64,000 nucleotides of DNA, from contig JAUJNP010000005.1 of the NCBI GenBank assembly GCA_030448105.1, positions 1 to 64,000 of the forward strand, read 5' to 3'. The notes beneath the pieces are model-generated. The model was not told where the DNA came from, ran no database searches, and was given only the letters and a program-made list of their open reading frames with translations. The DNA comes from Acidimicrobiales bacterium (lineage in GTDB: Bacteria; Actinomycetota; Acidimicrobiia; Acidimicrobiales; Iamiaceae). The first letter of the stretch is position 1; each line of letters opens with the position of its first letter. Both the position numbers and the translations under genes were made by a program. Shown one piece after another: positions 1 through 9,700 of the stretch.

Positions 1-737
1 GTCCAGACGTGCAGGTCGTGGACGTCGACCACCCCGTCGAGGTCGGCGAGGTCGGCCTCGACGGCATCGACGTCGAGGCCGGGCGGGGCGGCCTGGACGA
101 GGATGCGGACGGCCAGGCCGCCGAGGCGCCAGGTCCTGGGGAGGATCCACAACCCGATGGCCACGCCCACCACCGGGTCCACCCAGCTCCACCCGGTGAT
201 CTCCAGCACTATGGCGGCCACGATGACCCCGACCGAGCCCACCAGGTCGGACACCACCTCGAGGTAGGCGCCTTGGAGGTTGACCGAGTCCCTCGCACCC
301 TCCCGCAGCAGGGCGTAGGCGACCAGGTTGGCGATCAGGCCGAGCGACGCCACCACCAGCATCGGGATCCCGAGGACCTCGGCAGGTTCGTTCAAGCGCT
401 GGACCGCCTCGAGCAACACGTAGAAGGCGACGCCGAACAGCAGCACGGCGTTGGCGAGGGCGGCGAGGATCTCCAGCCGGTACAACCCGAACGTGCGGTG
501 CCGACGTCGCGTGCCCCTCGACGCCAGTTGTATGGCGGCGAGGGCCATGCCCAGCCCGAGCACGTCGGTGAGCATGTGCCCGGCATCGGACAGCAACGCC
601 AGCGAACCAGTGACCAGGCCAGCGACGACCTCGACGACCATGAACCCCAACAGCAGGAAGAACGCCGCCGCCAGCCGGCCCCGGTGGCGCGCACCGGCGC
701 GGGCCGAGGTGTGGCTGTGGCCGTGATCGGCGCTCAC
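1..737 (-). CDS. Cation diffusion facilitator (CDF) metal efflux protein, partial
   Basis: Membrane antiporter expected to export Zn2+ or a similar divalent metal. Translation from the GTG at 737 begins with a His-rich head (DHGHSH), then hydrophobic helices. It carries the TM2 metal motif SDAGHMLTDVLG and the TM5 region YLEVVSDLVGSVG, followed by the start of the cytoplasmic domain (LDGVVDVHDLHVW). The C-terminus lies beyond base 1, so about 245 residues are visible out of a usual 300 or so. In TM5 the usual metal-site His of HxxxD is a Glu here (E-V-V-S-D), which may alter metal preference. The start overlaps the stop of a small upstream ORF by GTGA, so it is probably translated as part of the same transcript. 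Confidence 0.88.
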   Translation of the reverse strand, partial: MSADHGHSHTSARAGARHRGRLAAAFFLLLGFMVVEVVAGLVTGSLALLSDAGHMLTDVLGLGMALAAIQLASRGTRRRHRTFGLYRLEILAALANAVLLFGVAFYVLLEAVQRLNEPAEVLGIPMLVVASLGLIANLVAYALLREGARDSVNLQGAYLEVVSDLVGSVGVIVAAIVLEITGWSWVDPVVGVAIGLWILPRTWRLGGLAVRILVQAAPPGLDVDAVEADLADLDGVVDVHDLHVW

Positions 738-940
738 GCCGGCGCTTCGACCACCAGGCCGAGGACGGTGGTCGCGTCCTGCATCCGCCGGTCACAGGTG
801 ACGTCCGCCCGCAGGTCGGCGCCGGTGGCGTGGGCCGAGGCCAGGTGGAGGCTCACCGTTACCTTGCCGGCGGCGATCATGTCGGCCCAGCCGTCGGCGA
901 TGGGAACGTGGCGCGGACGCCGACTTGGTCCATGTGGCAC
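734..940 (-). CDS. Small hypothetical protein, possible gene remnant
   Basis: A 68-codon frame whose TGA overlaps the GTG start of the CDF gene. The C-terminal half (GWADMIAAGKVTVSLHLASA then ATGADLRADVTCD) looks protein-like. The first dozen residues (PHGPSRRPRHVP) do not, and no good ribosome site precedes the GTG at 940. I do not recognise a family. The stop-start overlap with the next gene is the main support. It could be the surviving 3' part of a larger gene or a chance frame. Confidence 0.3.
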   Translation of the reverse strand: MPHGPSRRPRHVPIADGWADMIAAGKVTVSLHLASAHATGADLRADVTCDRRMQDATTVLGLVVEAPA

Positions 941-963
941 ATGGTGGCACCGGACGCGGCCGA

Positions 964-1752
964 TCAGCTGAAGCGGGTGACGTAGCCGCGCCGCCGGAAG
1001 GTGCGCAGCATGTACACCACGAAGGCGTAGCTGAGCGCGCAGAGGATCGCCGCGCCGACCGCCCCGGCGCCGATGTCGCCCCAAGGCATGGCGCCGCCGT
1101 CGAGCACCGTGCGCATGCCCCGGAACAGCGCGGTGGTGGGCAACAGCTTGGCCACGGGCTGCACCGCACCGGGCAGGGCGCTGATGGGGCTGAACACGCC
1201 GGAGAGGGCCATCACCACGAAGTTGAGCCCCCACGCCAGGATCTCGGCCGACTGGCCGAAGCGCAGCACCATCCCGATGACCACCAGAGCCAGCGCCCAG
1301 CCCACCACCAGGAGCACTCCGACGATCGGCACCAGCGCCCAGCCGACGGCGGAGAGGTCGAACCCGAAGAACACCAGGGCGGCGAGGCTGATGGCGGCCA
1401 TGGCCATGGCCAGCTTCACGAGGGCGTACACGGCCAGGCCGGCGGCGTACTCCATCTCGGTGATGGGGGTGGTCATGATGTTGAGCAGGTTCCGGCTCCA
1501 CGTCTCCTCGAGGAACCCGGTGGCCACCGATATCTGGCACTGGAACAGCACGTGGAAGAGCATGATCCCGGCCAGGAGGTAGGGCGCGGCGGCCCGGCTG
1601 GCGTCGTTCTCCTGGGCGACGAACGCCCCGAGGGAACCGAACAGGAGCACGTCGAACAGCGGCCACACGACGATGTCGAACCACCGGTTGGGCGAACGCC
1701 ACAGCACGAGGTAGTGACGGCGCACGACGGTCTTGACCCGGAGCCAGGACAT
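964..1752 (-). CDS. ABC-2 type transporter permease
   Basis: Integral membrane subunit (262 aa) of an ABC exporter. About six hydrophobic segments follow a cytoplasmic N-terminus (MSWLRVKTVVRRHYLVLWRS). The segment FSPISALPGAVQPVAKLLP resembles the conserved ABC-2 region before the last helix. The ATG at 1752 shares one base with the TGA of the upstream ATPase (TGATG), so the pair is translationally coupled and very probably forms one transporter. Substrate unknown; exporters of this type move drugs, lipids or polysaccharides. A much longer frame extends upstream through the ATPase gene, but its residues are not protein-like and are a shadow. Confidence 0.88.
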   Translation of the reverse strand: MSWLRVKTVVRRHYLVLWRSPNRWFDIVVWPLFDVLLFGSLGAFVAQENDASRAAAPYLLAGIMLFHVLFQCQISVATGFLEETWSRNLLNIMTTPITEMEYAAGLAVYALVKLAMAMAAISLAALVFFGFDLSAVGWALVPIVGVLLVVGWALALVVIGMVLRFGQSAEILAWGLNFVVMALSGVFSPISALPGAVQPVAKLLPTTALFRGMRTVLDGGAMPWGDIGAGAVGAAILCALSYAFVVYMLRTFRRRGYVTRFS

Positions 1753-2501
1753 CAGATGTCGGCCTCGTTGAGGCGGGTGCCGGCGAGGTGCATGAACACG
1801 GCTTCGAGATCCTCGTGGCCGTACTGGGCGACGACGTCGGCGGGAGGGCCGTCGGCGACCACCCGGCCCTTGGCGATGAACACCACCCGCTCGCAGAGGC
1901 GCTCCACCTCGACCATGTTGTGGCTGGTGACGAGCAGCGCCGTGCCTTCGTTCCCCGACACCTCGAGCAGGGCAGAACGGACGCGGAAGGCGACGTCGGG
2001 GTCGAGTGAGGCGGTGGGCTCGTCGAGCACGAGCAGCCGCGGCTGGTGCAGCACGGCCTTGACGATGCCGATCAGGGTGCGCTGGCCCGACGACAGGTCC
2101 ATGCACATGCGGTCGGCCAGGTGGGCGACCGCGAAGCGCTCGAGGTTGAGGGCGACGGCGCGGTCGGCGTCGGCCCGGCGCATACCGCAGAGCCCGCCGA
2201 AGATGGACAGGGCTTCACGGACCCGTAGCCGGTCCGGGAGCGGGAGGTAGCCGGCGACGAAGCCGACCTCGGACATGCCCCGTGACCGGCCGCGCGGGAG
2301 GCGGTGGCCGTCGATGTCGACGGTGCCCTCATCGGGGGTGATGGCCCCGAGCAGCATGAGCAGCGTGGTGGTCTTGCCCGCCCCGTTGGGGCCGAGCAGG
2401 GCCACCCGCTCGCCGGCCGAGACGGTGAGGTCGACGCCGTCGACGGCCACGACCGACTTGAACCGCTTGACCAGCCCCCTGGCCTCGAGCACGTACCCCA
2501 T
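1752..2501 (-). CDS. ABC transporter ATP-binding protein
   Basis: Cytoplasmic ATPase (249 aa) that powers the permease encoded immediately downstream. Visible motifs: Walker A GPNGAGKTT near residue 37, an LSSGQ signature (DLSSGQRTLIGIVKAV), Walker B LLVLDEP followed by TASLDPD, and the H-loop TSHN. The length matches single-domain ABC-2 ATPases. It lies 57 bases downstream of a separate permease pair on the same strand, so two exporters may be co-transcribed. Confidence 0.92.
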   Translation of the reverse strand: MGYVLEARGLVKRFKSVVAVDGVDLTVSAGERVALLGPNGAGKTTTLLMLLGAITPDEGTVDIDGHRLPRGRSRGMSEVGFVAGYLPLPDRLRVREALSIFGGLCGMRRADADRAVALNLERFAVAHLADRMCMDLSSGQRTLIGIVKAVLHQPRLLVLDEPTASLDPDVAFRVRSALLEVSGNEGTALLVTSHNMVEVERLCERVVFIAKGRVVADGPPADVVAQYGHEDLEAVFMHLAGTRLNEADI

Positions 2502-2558
2502 CGACCGCGCAGTCTCGCGGCTCCCCGGCCGGCCGCACGCACCGGTTTCGCGAGTCGG

Positions 2559-3326
2559 TCAGGCCCGGGTCCAGAGCGAGCCCGAGGTGTAGCGGCGCAG
2601 CCCGGCCGTGAAGGTGGCCCACCCCGCCAGGCCGAAGGCGCCGGCAACCGCGGCGAGGGCGGCCGCCCGCCCCGCGTCGAAGGAATCGATGAGGGTGGCC
2701 GGGACGGTCGAGACGAACGCGGCCGGCACGACCGAGTACAGCAGCACCTTGGCCACCCCCGCGAAGACATCGACCGGGTAGGAGCCGAGCAGCACGATGG
2801 CGTGGAAGCCCAGGTCGCCGCCTTCGCTGCGGCCGAGGAAGAACGCGAGCGAGCCGGTGAGGACGAGGAACCCGGTGATCAGCGTCGCAGAGGCGAGCAC
2901 CACGCCGACGAACACGGCGGTGCGCCCGAGGGTGGGCCGGCCGCTGAGCACGAAGAGGCAGACCCCGAACAGCAGGTCGCCCAGGTTGGTCGGCTCCACT
3001 CGTCGAAGGAGCAGGTAGGGCAGCGGAGCGACGGGCAGGGTGAGGACGGCGTCGAGCTCACCCTCGACGGCCATGGTGCCGATGCGGCGGGCGTTGGCCA
3101 GCAGGCCCAGGGTGATGCCACCGGCGGTGGTGAGGACGGCGAGCAGCAGCAGGATGCGCCGGGCGTCCCAGCCCCCGACCGACCCGACCCGCCGGAAGAA
3201 CAGCACCCAGAACACCACCCACACGACGTCGTTCAGCACCATCACCGCCATCTGCGACCCGAGGGCGGCCCGGTTGGCCCGGGCCTCGGCGAAGGCGTTG
3301 CCCATGGTCGCGAGCAGCCCCCTCAC
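2559..3326 (-). CDS. ABC-2 family permease (DUF990-like)
   Basis: Membrane protein of 255 aa with about six hydrophobic segments. The pattern (FFRRVGSVGGWDARRILLLL then LDAVLTLPVAPLPYLLLRR) resembles the ABC2_membrane_6/DUF990 family, whose members occur as tandem permease pairs with one ATPase. The GTG start at 3326 (VRGLLATMGNAF) overlaps the upstream permease stop by GTGA. An internal ATG seven codons later is an alternative start. Forms a likely three-gene exporter with the two genes upstream. Substrate cannot be read from sequence. Confidence 0.85.
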   Translation of the reverse strand: MRGLLATMGNAFAEARANRAALGSQMAVMVLNDVVWVVFWVLFFRRVGSVGGWDARRILLLLAVLTTAGGITLGLLANARRIGTMAVEGELDAVLTLPVAPLPYLLLRRVEPTNLGDLLFGVCLFVLSGRPTLGRTAVFVGVVLASATLITGFLVLTGSLAFFLGRSEGGDLGFHAIVLLGSYPVDVFAGVAKVLLYSVVPAAFVSTVPATLIDSFDAGRAAALAAVAGAFGLAGWATFTAGLRRYTSGSLWTRA

Positions 3327-4105
3327 CCGCCCACCACCTGCAGGCGGCGCTCGCCGGCTCGGAACACCGCACCGGCGGCGACCAGGAGGACGCCCAGCCA
3401 CGCCGCCTGCTCGACCAGCAGCCTCGGCTCGAAGTGGCCGGAGGCCAGGCGAGCGGGGGCGTAGGCCATGGCCCGGAACGGCAGGGCGTTGGCGAGGGCG
3501 TGCAACCAGCCGGGCAGCGCCTCGAGCGGGATCAGCATGCCCCCGATGATGAACACCAGCTTCTGGTAGAGGAACCAGGCCGACCCGGCGTCGCGGATCC
3601 AGAAGGCGATGGCGGCGAAGGCGTGCTGGGCGACGATGTTGCAGGCGACGGCCAGGACGAGGCTCGGCCCGGCTAGCGCCAGCGTGGCCGGACGGGGTGG
3701 CGCGCCCCCGCTGACGGTCGCCACCACCACCCCGGTGCCGACGCAGGCCGCCAGCCGCGGCAGGCTTCGTCCGAGCTCGGCCGCCACCCGCAGCGCCAGC
3801 ACCGGCACCGGCCGCAGGAGCTCCACCGCCACCGCGCCCGAGCCGATGGCGCGGCCGATGTCGTCGATCATGCGGATGTTCAGGGCGACGACCGCCGCCT
3901 CGGAGGTGGCGATGTACCAGGTGAGCGCGACCGCGGAGTATCCCGCGATCGTGCCGCCGTTGGTGGCGGCCGCCACCCGCCACAGCCCGGCCAGCACGGC
4001 CACCACCACGACGTAGAAAACCACGGCGACGACGAGCCCGCCGCGCTCTGCCGTCACCCGGCGGGCCTCGGTGCGGAGGGTCACGAGAAACCAGGTGGCG
4101 ATCAT
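3323..4105 (-). CDS. ABC-2 family permease (DUF990-like)
   Basis: Second permease (260 aa) of the exporter. It has a short cytoplasmic N-terminus ([16 protein letters not shown]), about six membrane segments, and the family-like stretch VALTWYIATSEAAVVALN followed by RPVPVLALRVAAELGRSLPR. The ATG at 4105 overlaps the stop of the ATPase reading frame (ATGA), which shows the ATPase is meant to end here. Its pairing with the next permease matches the usual two-permease, one-ATPase arrangement. Confidence 0.86.
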   Translation of the reverse strand: MIATWFLVTLRTEARRVTAERGGLVVAVVFYVVVVAVLAGLWRVAAATNGGTIAGYSAVALTWYIATSEAAVVALNIRMIDDIGRAIGSGAVAVELLRPVPVLALRVAAELGRSLPRLAACVGTGVVVATVSGGAPPRPATLALAGPSLVLAVACNIVAQHAFAAIAFWIRDAGSAWFLYQKLVFIIGGMLIPLEALPGWLHALANALPFRAMAYAPARLASGHFEPRLLVEQAAWLGVLLVAAGAVFRAGERRLQVVGG

Positions 4106-5042
4106 CGCTGCGGCAACCCGTAGATCTCGGCGATCACCTGCTCGAGCGGCGGGTCCACCACCGAGATGTCGACCGCCGCCGAACCTTCGAGCACGGCGTC
4201 GAGGACGGCACGGATCGGGGTGGCGCGGTGTCCACCACCAGCTTCATGGCCGTGGCGCTGTGCTCCACCACGGCGACCCCGCACATGGCGATGGGCTCGG
4301 CCGGGTGGCCCAGCCCGACTTCGACGACTTTGGTGGCGAGCAGGGACCGCCGCATGGCCTGCACCTCGTCGTCGTAGATAACCGAGCCGTGGTTGATCAC
4401 GATCACCCGGCGGGCGACGTGCTCGATGTCGGCCACGTCGTGGGACGTGAGGAAGATGGTGGTGCGTCGTTCGGCGTTGAGCCGGACGAGCAGCTCCCGG
4501 AACCGCTGCTTGGCCAGCAGGTCAAGGCCGATCGTCGGTTCGTCGAGGAACAGCACCTCGGGCTCGTGCACCATGCACGCCGCCAGCTCACAGCGCATGC
4601 GCTGGCCCAGCGACAGGCTGCGGACAGGCGTGTCGAACAGGTCGCCGGCGTCGAGCAGCTCGGCCAGCTCACCTACCCGTGTCCGCTCCCGGGCACGGTC
4701 GAGGCCGTAGATGGCCGCGAGCATCCGGAACGACTGCCGCGGGGTGAGCTCGAGCCAGAGCTGCGAGCGCTGACCGAACAAGGTGCCGATGCGACCGGCC
4801 AGGCGCCGGCGCTCCTCCCACGGCACCACGCCGAGCACGCGGGCCTCGCCCCGGGTGGGGTGGAGGATCCCGGTGAGGATCTTGATCGAGGTGGACTTCC
4901 CGGCGCCGTTGGGCCCGATGTAGGCGACCCGCTCGCCGGGCTCGACGGTGAAGGAGATGTCGCGCACCGCTTCCACGGAGCGCCGGGCGCGGCGGCGGCC
5001 GCCCTCGAAGACCTTGGTCAGCCCCCGAACCTCGATCCCCAT
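4102..5042 (-). CDS. ABC transporter ATP-binding protein, frameshifted near the 3' end
   Basis: ATPase partner of the two permeases downstream. Walker A is GPNGAGKST, the signature LSLGQ, Walker [13 protein letters not shown], and the H-loop TSHD. The frame stays coherent to about residue 275 (TAMKLVVDT). The 0 frame then becomes Arg/Ser-rich and stops at 4134, while the next frame resumes a normal C-terminus ([18 protein letters not shown], ending [14 protein letters not shown]) that stops at 4102 with an ATGA overlap onto the permease. A single-base indel around 4215-4235 is therefore present, either a real mutation or a sequence error. All ATPase motifs precede it. The ATG at 5042 gives a good N-terminus ([14 protein letters not shown]); a GTG at 5060 is an alternative. 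Confidence 0.8.
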
Positions 5043-5175
5043 CGGGACAGGGTGCCGCACCGGGCGGCGGGCGACGTGCTCATTTCGCGGCCGCGGTCAC
5101 CTCGGCGTTGGCCTTGGCGTCGGCCAGGTAGCGGTCGTCGTGACGCACCGGGCTCAGCGCGAACGTGGCACAGGG

Positions 5176-6741
5176 TCAGGGGCCGAGGGCGGAAGGCTCG
5201 GCCCGGCGGAGGCCCTCGGCCAAGGGGATGCCGGGAGCGGTGGACACGCCCGTGGTGTCGACGCGGAAGTCCGCTCGTTCGGCCGCCACCGGCCCGTCCG
5301 CGCTGACCAGCACCGAGAGGTTGGGGGCGGCCGACGCCGAGGACAGGCGGAGCTGGACGTGTCCGTAGGGTCCGATGGTCACCGGCGACAGCCCCTCGAT
5401 CGGCTCCAGCGATCCGTCGCCCGTGGCGAAGGCCTCCACCCGCACGCGGACCGGCCGGCCCGACGGGTTCTGCACGGCGATGCGCTCGGCCACCCGACGG
5501 CGCCGGCTGGAGCCCGACGCGAACACCCACCGGGGCGCCACGAGGGGTACGCCGGTGGAAGCAGCCGTGCCCGTGCTGGCAAAGGGGTCTTCGGTGGCCA
5601 GGAGCCGCTCGACCACGATCGGCTCGCCGCGTCGGGATGCCACCACCGTGGCGTGGTCGACGTCGGGAGGCACCCGGTCTTCGTCGTCCAGGTCGAGCAC
5701 CTGGAACGAGCGGGCGGCGATGGTGACGAGGAAGGGGTCGAGCTCACCGTTGCGGGCGGGGTCGACGAGGCGGACGGCGACGTCGACCTCGACCTCCTCG
5801 GTGCCGGGGTTGTAGATGACGAACCGCTCGTGGACGCCGTCCTCCTTGGCCCCGAAGGGGAACAGCCAGGTGGGCGATGGGCGGGGCACACCAAGGGTGA
5901 CGGTGAGGCCCTGCGGCCGGTAGGCCTCCTCGGCGGCGGCCTCCTCGGTGGTGCTGGCGCCGGACCCGTCGTAGGTCTGGATGCGGTCGACCACCACCCG
6001 TCCGACCCGGGCCACCACCTCGGTGGACACCTGGGCGCGCACCGTCACCTGGTCGGTGACCCGCGCCGCCACCACCGAACGCCCGGGCACCTGGAAGCCC
6101 TGGAAGGCCTGGGGCACCCGCCGGCCTTCGTCGGTGGCGAAGCTGATGTCGACGGTGGCGTCGTCGGCGAACGGGTTGAACAGCACCAACACCTCCTCGG
6201 CATCCCTGGTGGTCGCACCGGCGGCGAAGTACCAGCGGTCCGATGCCGACGACGCGCACGGCGCCGCATCGCGCCCGTCGGGACCCTGGACCTCGTGCTC
6301 GACCGCCACGGCACCCGCCCCGAGCTCGACCAGAGCGGAGGCGTAGGGCGCCTCGACCAGGTCCGACAACGCCACCCGGGCTCGACCGTGGGCGGGCACG
6401 GTGATGGCTCGTTCCGCCGGGCCGCCGCGGCTGCCCATGGCGGTGACGGTGCCCCGGACCACCCGGGCGCCGGGGTTGGCCACCACCACGACGTGGTCGG
6501 CCACGCCGTCGGGCGTCGCCGTGCCACCCGCGCAGAACCAGGTCGACGACAGCGCTCCTGGAGGTGCGGCCACGGGCATGGCCCGGGCCAGGTCCGACGA
6601 GCCGGTGAGGGAGTCGTCGGCAAGGGCGCCGGTCGCGGTGGTGGCGACCCCATCGGTGTGGTCGCCACGCTCGTAGACGAAGGCCGCGGTGAGCAACCCG
6701 ATGATGAGCAGGAGGGCGGGCCAGCGACGGGCCGCGATCAC
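5176..6741 (-). CDS. DUF5719-like secreted or membrane-anchored protein
   Basis: A 521-aa protein with one N-terminal hydrophobic segment (RWPALLLIIGLLTAAFVYE), so signal-anchored and mostly extracellular. The rest is beta-rich with two similar halves: repeated NP-containing strands (VVVANPGARVVRGTVT, VLFNPFADDATVDIS, FVIYNPGTEEVEVDV, IAVQNPSGRPVRVRV). This matches the DUF5719 type found next to membrane GT2 proteins in actinobacteria. The GTG start at 6741 overlaps the stop of that GT2 (GTGA). Molecular function unknown; the context suggests a role in envelope glycan assembly. Confidence 0.8.
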   Translation of the reverse strand: MIAARRWPALLLIIGLLTAAFVYERGDHTDGVATTATGALADDSLTGSSDLARAMPVAAPPGALSSTWFCAGGTATPDGVADHVVVVANPGARVVRGTVTAMGSRGGPAERAITVPAHGRARVALSDLVEAPYASALVELGAGAVAVEHEVQGPDGRDAAPCASSASDRWYFAAGATTRDAEEVLVLFNPFADDATVDISFATDEGRRVPQAFQGFQVPGRSVVAARVTDQVTVRAQVSTEVVARVGRVVVDRIQTYDGSGASTTEEAAAEEAYRPQGLTVTLGVPRPSPTWLFPFGAKEDGVHERFVIYNPGTEEVEVDVAVRLVDPARNGELDPFLVTIAARSFQVLDLDDEDRVPPDVDHATVVASRRGEPIVVERLLATEDPFASTGTAASTGVPLVAPRWVFASGSSRRRRVAERIAVQNPSGRPVRVRVEAFATGDGSLEPIEGLSPVTIGPYGHVQLRLSSASAAPNLSVLVSADGPVAAERADFRVDTTGVSTAPGIPLAEGLRRAEPSALGP

Positions 6742-9700
6742 GCCGGCTCCTCGAGCGTCTCGCCCCGCGCGACGGCGCGGCGCAGACGGCGGCTGGCGTG
6801 GCGGGTCGGCGAGGTGCGCCACAGCAACACGACCGCCAGCAGCCAGGCCAGCGCCTGGAGGGCGCAGGCGACCCACCGCCACGGCGGGGTGCGGAACTCC
6901 AGGCGGGCGGGGCCGGCGCGGCCCACGTCGAAGCGGTTGGCCCAGCCGTAGGCCCGCGACCGTCGCGCCTCCACGCCGTCCACCTCGAGGTGCCAGCCCG
7001 GGGCGGCGGCGGCCGAGAGGAGCACTTCGCCGGTCCGGTCGATCCGGCCCGTCCAGGTGGTGGGGTCGGGGTGATCCTCGAGCGCCGGCCGCGTGGCGGC
7101 GGGGTCGACATCGAGGGCGTCGGTGAAGCGGTCACGTCGGCCGGAGGTGGGCGGGAGGGTGGTGACCATCCCCCTCCACGCCGTGTTGCGGTAGACGGTG
7201 AGGGCCGGGTCGCTCTCCACCTGGGTGAGGTCGAGCTGCTCGGAGAGCGTGGTGGTGAGCGACGCCGGCGCCGGCCGGAGCTCACCGGCGAAGGCGGTGG
7301 GGGTGTTGCGCTCGGGCACCACCACGTAGCGCACGCCCATCGGAGCGAGCAGGGCGCCGAGCCGGCTGGTCCGGCGGTCGGCGGCGAGGCGCAGGGCGTC
7401 GGCCAGGAGCCCGGTGGCGCCTTCGGGTGACCCCGCCCAACGCTGCCGCACCGACGGGATGCCCTCGGAGGTGCCGTAGGTGAGGCGGTCGTCGAGGCGC
7501 CAACCGGCCACCGGCAGCACCTCGGGGTCCCCGACCCAGAGCACCCGGGACGGCACCCGGCCGTCGCTGGCCAGCACCGCCGCCAACGGGCGCCGCAGGT
7601 CGCCTCCGGGCACCCGCCACCGTCCGTCGATGACGCCGGGGACGAGGGGCAGGATGCCGACCACCACGGCGGCCGCCGCCACCGTGGAGAGGGCCTGGCG
7701 CCAACCGAAGCGGTACCCGGGGAGGTCGACCTCGAAGGCGGCCATGCCCAGGGCGGCGGCGAAGGCGAGGGCGGCGGCCACGGGGGCGAGCAGCACCTCG
7801 GCCGGGGGCAGGGCGAAGGGCAGCCACCCCTCCTGGCCGACCCACAGGAGGCCCCAGCCAGCCAGGGCCACGAACCATGCCCGCACCGCCCACTCGAGGC
7901 GCCAGCCCCGTCCGATGACCACCGGGAGGGCGGCGGTGAGCAGGAACGCCCACCCGAGGGGGGTGGCGCCGAAGGGGCCGGTCTGGAACCGCAGCAGGTG
8001 GCCGACCGTGGAGGCGCCGCCCTCCCCCGCCCCCGGGCCCACGAAGGCGCTCCAGCCGGAGCCGGGGCCGACCAGGTCGAGGCTCCAGGGCAGGTGCAGC
8101 ACGGCGGCCAGCAGCGCCCCGCCGGCCACCACCACCAGCACCCGACCGCTGCCCCTCGTCCGCCCGCAGAACAGCGACCCCACCACCAGGGCCACAGCGA
8201 CCAGGCCGGCCACGGGCACGACGAAAGGCACGAACGCGCCGACGAAGGCGAGGAGGAGGCCGGTGCTGAGCACCTGGCGCCGCACGGGGCGCGACGGCGG
8301 CGCGGCGGCCGCTTCGGGCGAGTCGGCCACTAGGTCGGCCCGGCCGAAGGGCGCCAGTTGGCTGGCCCGGGCCAGCTGGAGCAGGAGCCATGGCGCCGCC
8401 GCGTAGAGCGCCAGCCCGCCCCAGCCCCCGCGGGCCAGCGCGTTGTACGGGACCGGGATGGCGGCGTAGACGACCAGCGCAGCCACCGCCGACCGCAGGG
8501 ATCCCAGCGGCCGGGCCAGCCGCCAGGCCCCGAGCGCACCGACCGGTAGGAGGCCCAGGATCAGCACCTTGCGCAGGAGCCCGGTGGCCCCGGCCATCAG
8601 CCACCCGGCCCCGCCGAGCAGGCCGAGCCCGGTGGGGGCGGGGGCGGTGGAGCCCAGCCCGGCGGGCCACCAGCCGCTCGTCCACCCCCGCCACAGGGCG
8701 GTGGGTGAGTCGGGGAAGGCGGCCAGCTCGCCCACCGCGGGGATGGGGCGCAGCACCAGGTTGCGGGTGCCGAGGGCGACCAGCAGGACCACCACCGCGC
8801 CGGTGACGAGCACGGCCCGGCCCGACCGGGGCCGCAGCCCACCGGCGAGCTGCCGGCCGGTGCGGGACATGACCGCCAAGCGGTCGTCGGTACCTCCCAG
8901 CTGTCCGCGCAGGAAGGCGGTGAGCCGTGCGCTGCCGCGCACCTGGAGCTCTCGCACCTCGGAGTCGCCCACCGTCCGGGTGCGGCCGATCGCCTTGCGC
9001 TTGGCCCGAATCTCGCCCAGCCGTCGGAGGTTCCACGTCCACGCGCCGACGACGTCGCGGGCGTGATCGACGTGGCCCGACAGGAGCCCGTAGAGGGCCT
9101 CGACGACGGTGAAGAACAGTGCCTGGGGCACGACGCGGGCCAGGTGGAGTGGCCGGTAGCAGCTCAACAGGGTGCGGACACGGTGACGGGCCTGCAGGCG
9201 GCGGCGGTCGTCGGCGCCACGCCGCTGGCCCAGCGCCTCGAGGTGGCGCACCCGCGCCGACGGCACGACCAGGACACGGGCGCCGGCCACGTGGGCGCGC
9301 CAGCAGAGGTCGAGGTCCTCGCCGAGGTAGTCGATCCCCGGGTCGAACCCGCCGAGCGCCTCGAACAGGTCAGCCCGCACGAGGGTGGCCCCCCCAGGGA
9401 CCACGAACACGTCGCGCACGGCGTCGTGCTGCTCCTGATCGAGCTCACCGGGCTCGGCGAAGGGAACCATCACGCCGGTCTTGTCCACCGACGCGCCGAC
9501 CTGGCGCAGCTCGGCCGGCGAGGACCATGCCACCAGCTTCGGCCCGGCGATCCCGGCGTTGGAGCGGAACGCCTCCTCCACCAGGGCCCGCACGGCGTCG
9601 GGGTCGAGGGCCACGTCGTCGTGGCAGATCAGGTGGAAGGCGGCGCCCTCCACCACACCGAGGACCTCGTTGGCCACCGCTCCGAACCCGGGGTTGGCGT

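Noticed and set aside
9-971. Long plus-strand open frame at the left edge
   Set aside because: Residues are rich in H, Q, E, D and G with no fold-like pattern; it is the antisense shadow of the CDF gene, typical of GC-rich DNA.
2304-3464. 386-codon plus-strand frame
   Set aside because: Antisense to two clear ABC genes; low-complexity His/Glu/Gly composition.
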